64,000 nucleotides of DNA from Pseudomonas sp. H3(2019). Its GTDB lineage: Bacteria > Pseudomonadota > Gammaproteobacteria > Pseudomonadales > Pseudomonadaceae. The notes beneath the pieces were generated by a model. The model was not told the origin of the DNA. It made no database searches and saw nothing but the letters and a program-made list of their open reading frames with translations. The stretch covers positions 111,971-175,970 of the forward strand of contig NZ_VMSG01000011.1 in the NCBI RefSeq assembly GCF_007713465.1. Reading direction: 5' to 3'. Position numbers and translations under genes: made by a program. How positions within the stretch are numbered: the stretch's first letter is position 1; each line of letters opens with the position of its first letter. Positions 63,663 through 64,000 of this stretch are shown here, piece after piece.

Positions 63663-64000
63663 CAAGACTCCATTGTAAGGATCTCATCGTTAAACATCGG
63701 ATACCGTTGCACGGATTCTCCTGGTTCTGATGACCACCGACGTATAACTCGCCTTCAGGTTGACACATGCGTCATCTGTGGCAGAAAATCGCCCCGAGAG
63801 CGCGAAACCGACTGCCTTCAGGTGGCGATAGTCGGCGTTAGGAACCCCGTTGATGGCCTGAAAATCAGCGCTCGGGTGAGACCTCTCCTCCCCTGCTTGA
63901 GGGAGCACAATATCAAGCAACCTCATCAAGAAAAGCAGCCTAATCAGGCTAATGCCGATCAGTTAAGCCTTCTCGCTTGACCTTTGGCCGCAAGAAATCA
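63663..64000. other. Right edge, no supported gene
   Basis: A minus-strand frame (63690-63926, 78 codons) could code for an A-S-Y-T-S-V-V-I-R-T-R-R-ending protein but has no ribosome site and no family resemblance. I see no other signal here. Confidence 0.35.

Overview
The window is chromosomal DNA from a Pseudomonas of the fluorescens group. Three things point there: the gene content and order (hutU-hutD-hutC/hutF, glnA...ntrBC, secB-grxC, gpmI-envC-ctpA, the hisB-hisH-hisA-hisF cluster), the high G+C codon use, and the many GATCGTTCCCACGC-type palindromic repeats between genes. Most of it is core metabolism. No rRNA operon, CRISPR array, prophage or intact insertion sequence is visible.

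Layout. 0-3.4 kb: histidine utilisation (5' tip of hutU, hutD, the repressor hutC, divergent hutF), with HutC operators, a sigma-54 promoter and a MITE-like hairpin between hutC and hutF. 3.5-16.7 kb: lipocalin and small lipoprotein, an amino-acid type chemoreceptor, fbp, two large membrane-associated proteins (DUF3999/DUF2339), glycogen phosphorylase, a Cys-cluster protein. 16.8-27.5 kb: typA, thiI, then the nitrogen regulon: glnA with an NtrC/sigma-54 promoter, a periplasmic chorismate mutase, two DUF4124 proteins, ntrB-ntrC, and behind ntrC a sigma-54-driven small RNA with two identical 28-base modules that I take to be NrsZ. 27.5-34.6 kb: trmL, secB-grxC-rhodanese, gpmI, envC-ctpA-yibQ. 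34.8-36.3 kb: a trypsin-like secreted protease whose base use differs from its neighbours. 36.3-42 kb: an orphan solute-binding protein, the his cluster and an OFA-type transporter. 42-46.7 kb: PanZ-like acetyltransferase, AsmA, mutY, yggX, tRNA-Phe.

The right third is more accessory. After tRNA-Phe come a probable Fe(II)/2-oxoglutarate dioxygenase and a TSUP permease, a hydrolase remnant, two tandem paralogous small proteins, and a vapBC cassette between two identical 38-bp terminators. GabP, a polar amino-acid ABC operon, a methyltransferase and a two-part deaminase-like protein follow. Behind tRNA-Thr three diverged copies of the tRNA-downstream terminator alternate with small redox/degradation gene groups, and the last copy still carries the tRNA 3' end, so this looks like a site of repeated insertion. 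Next is a toxin-antitoxin pair whose toxin is frameshifted.

The most unusual non-coding structure is at 62917-63127. An intrinsic-terminator-like hairpin lies between sequence elements that can form mutually exclusive pairings, one of which would cover the Shine-Dalgarno of a 28-codon leader ORF coupled by ATGA overlap to a DUF3077 gene. This is the best candidate here for an undescribed regulatory system; it rests on pairing seen by eye, without folding or comparative data.
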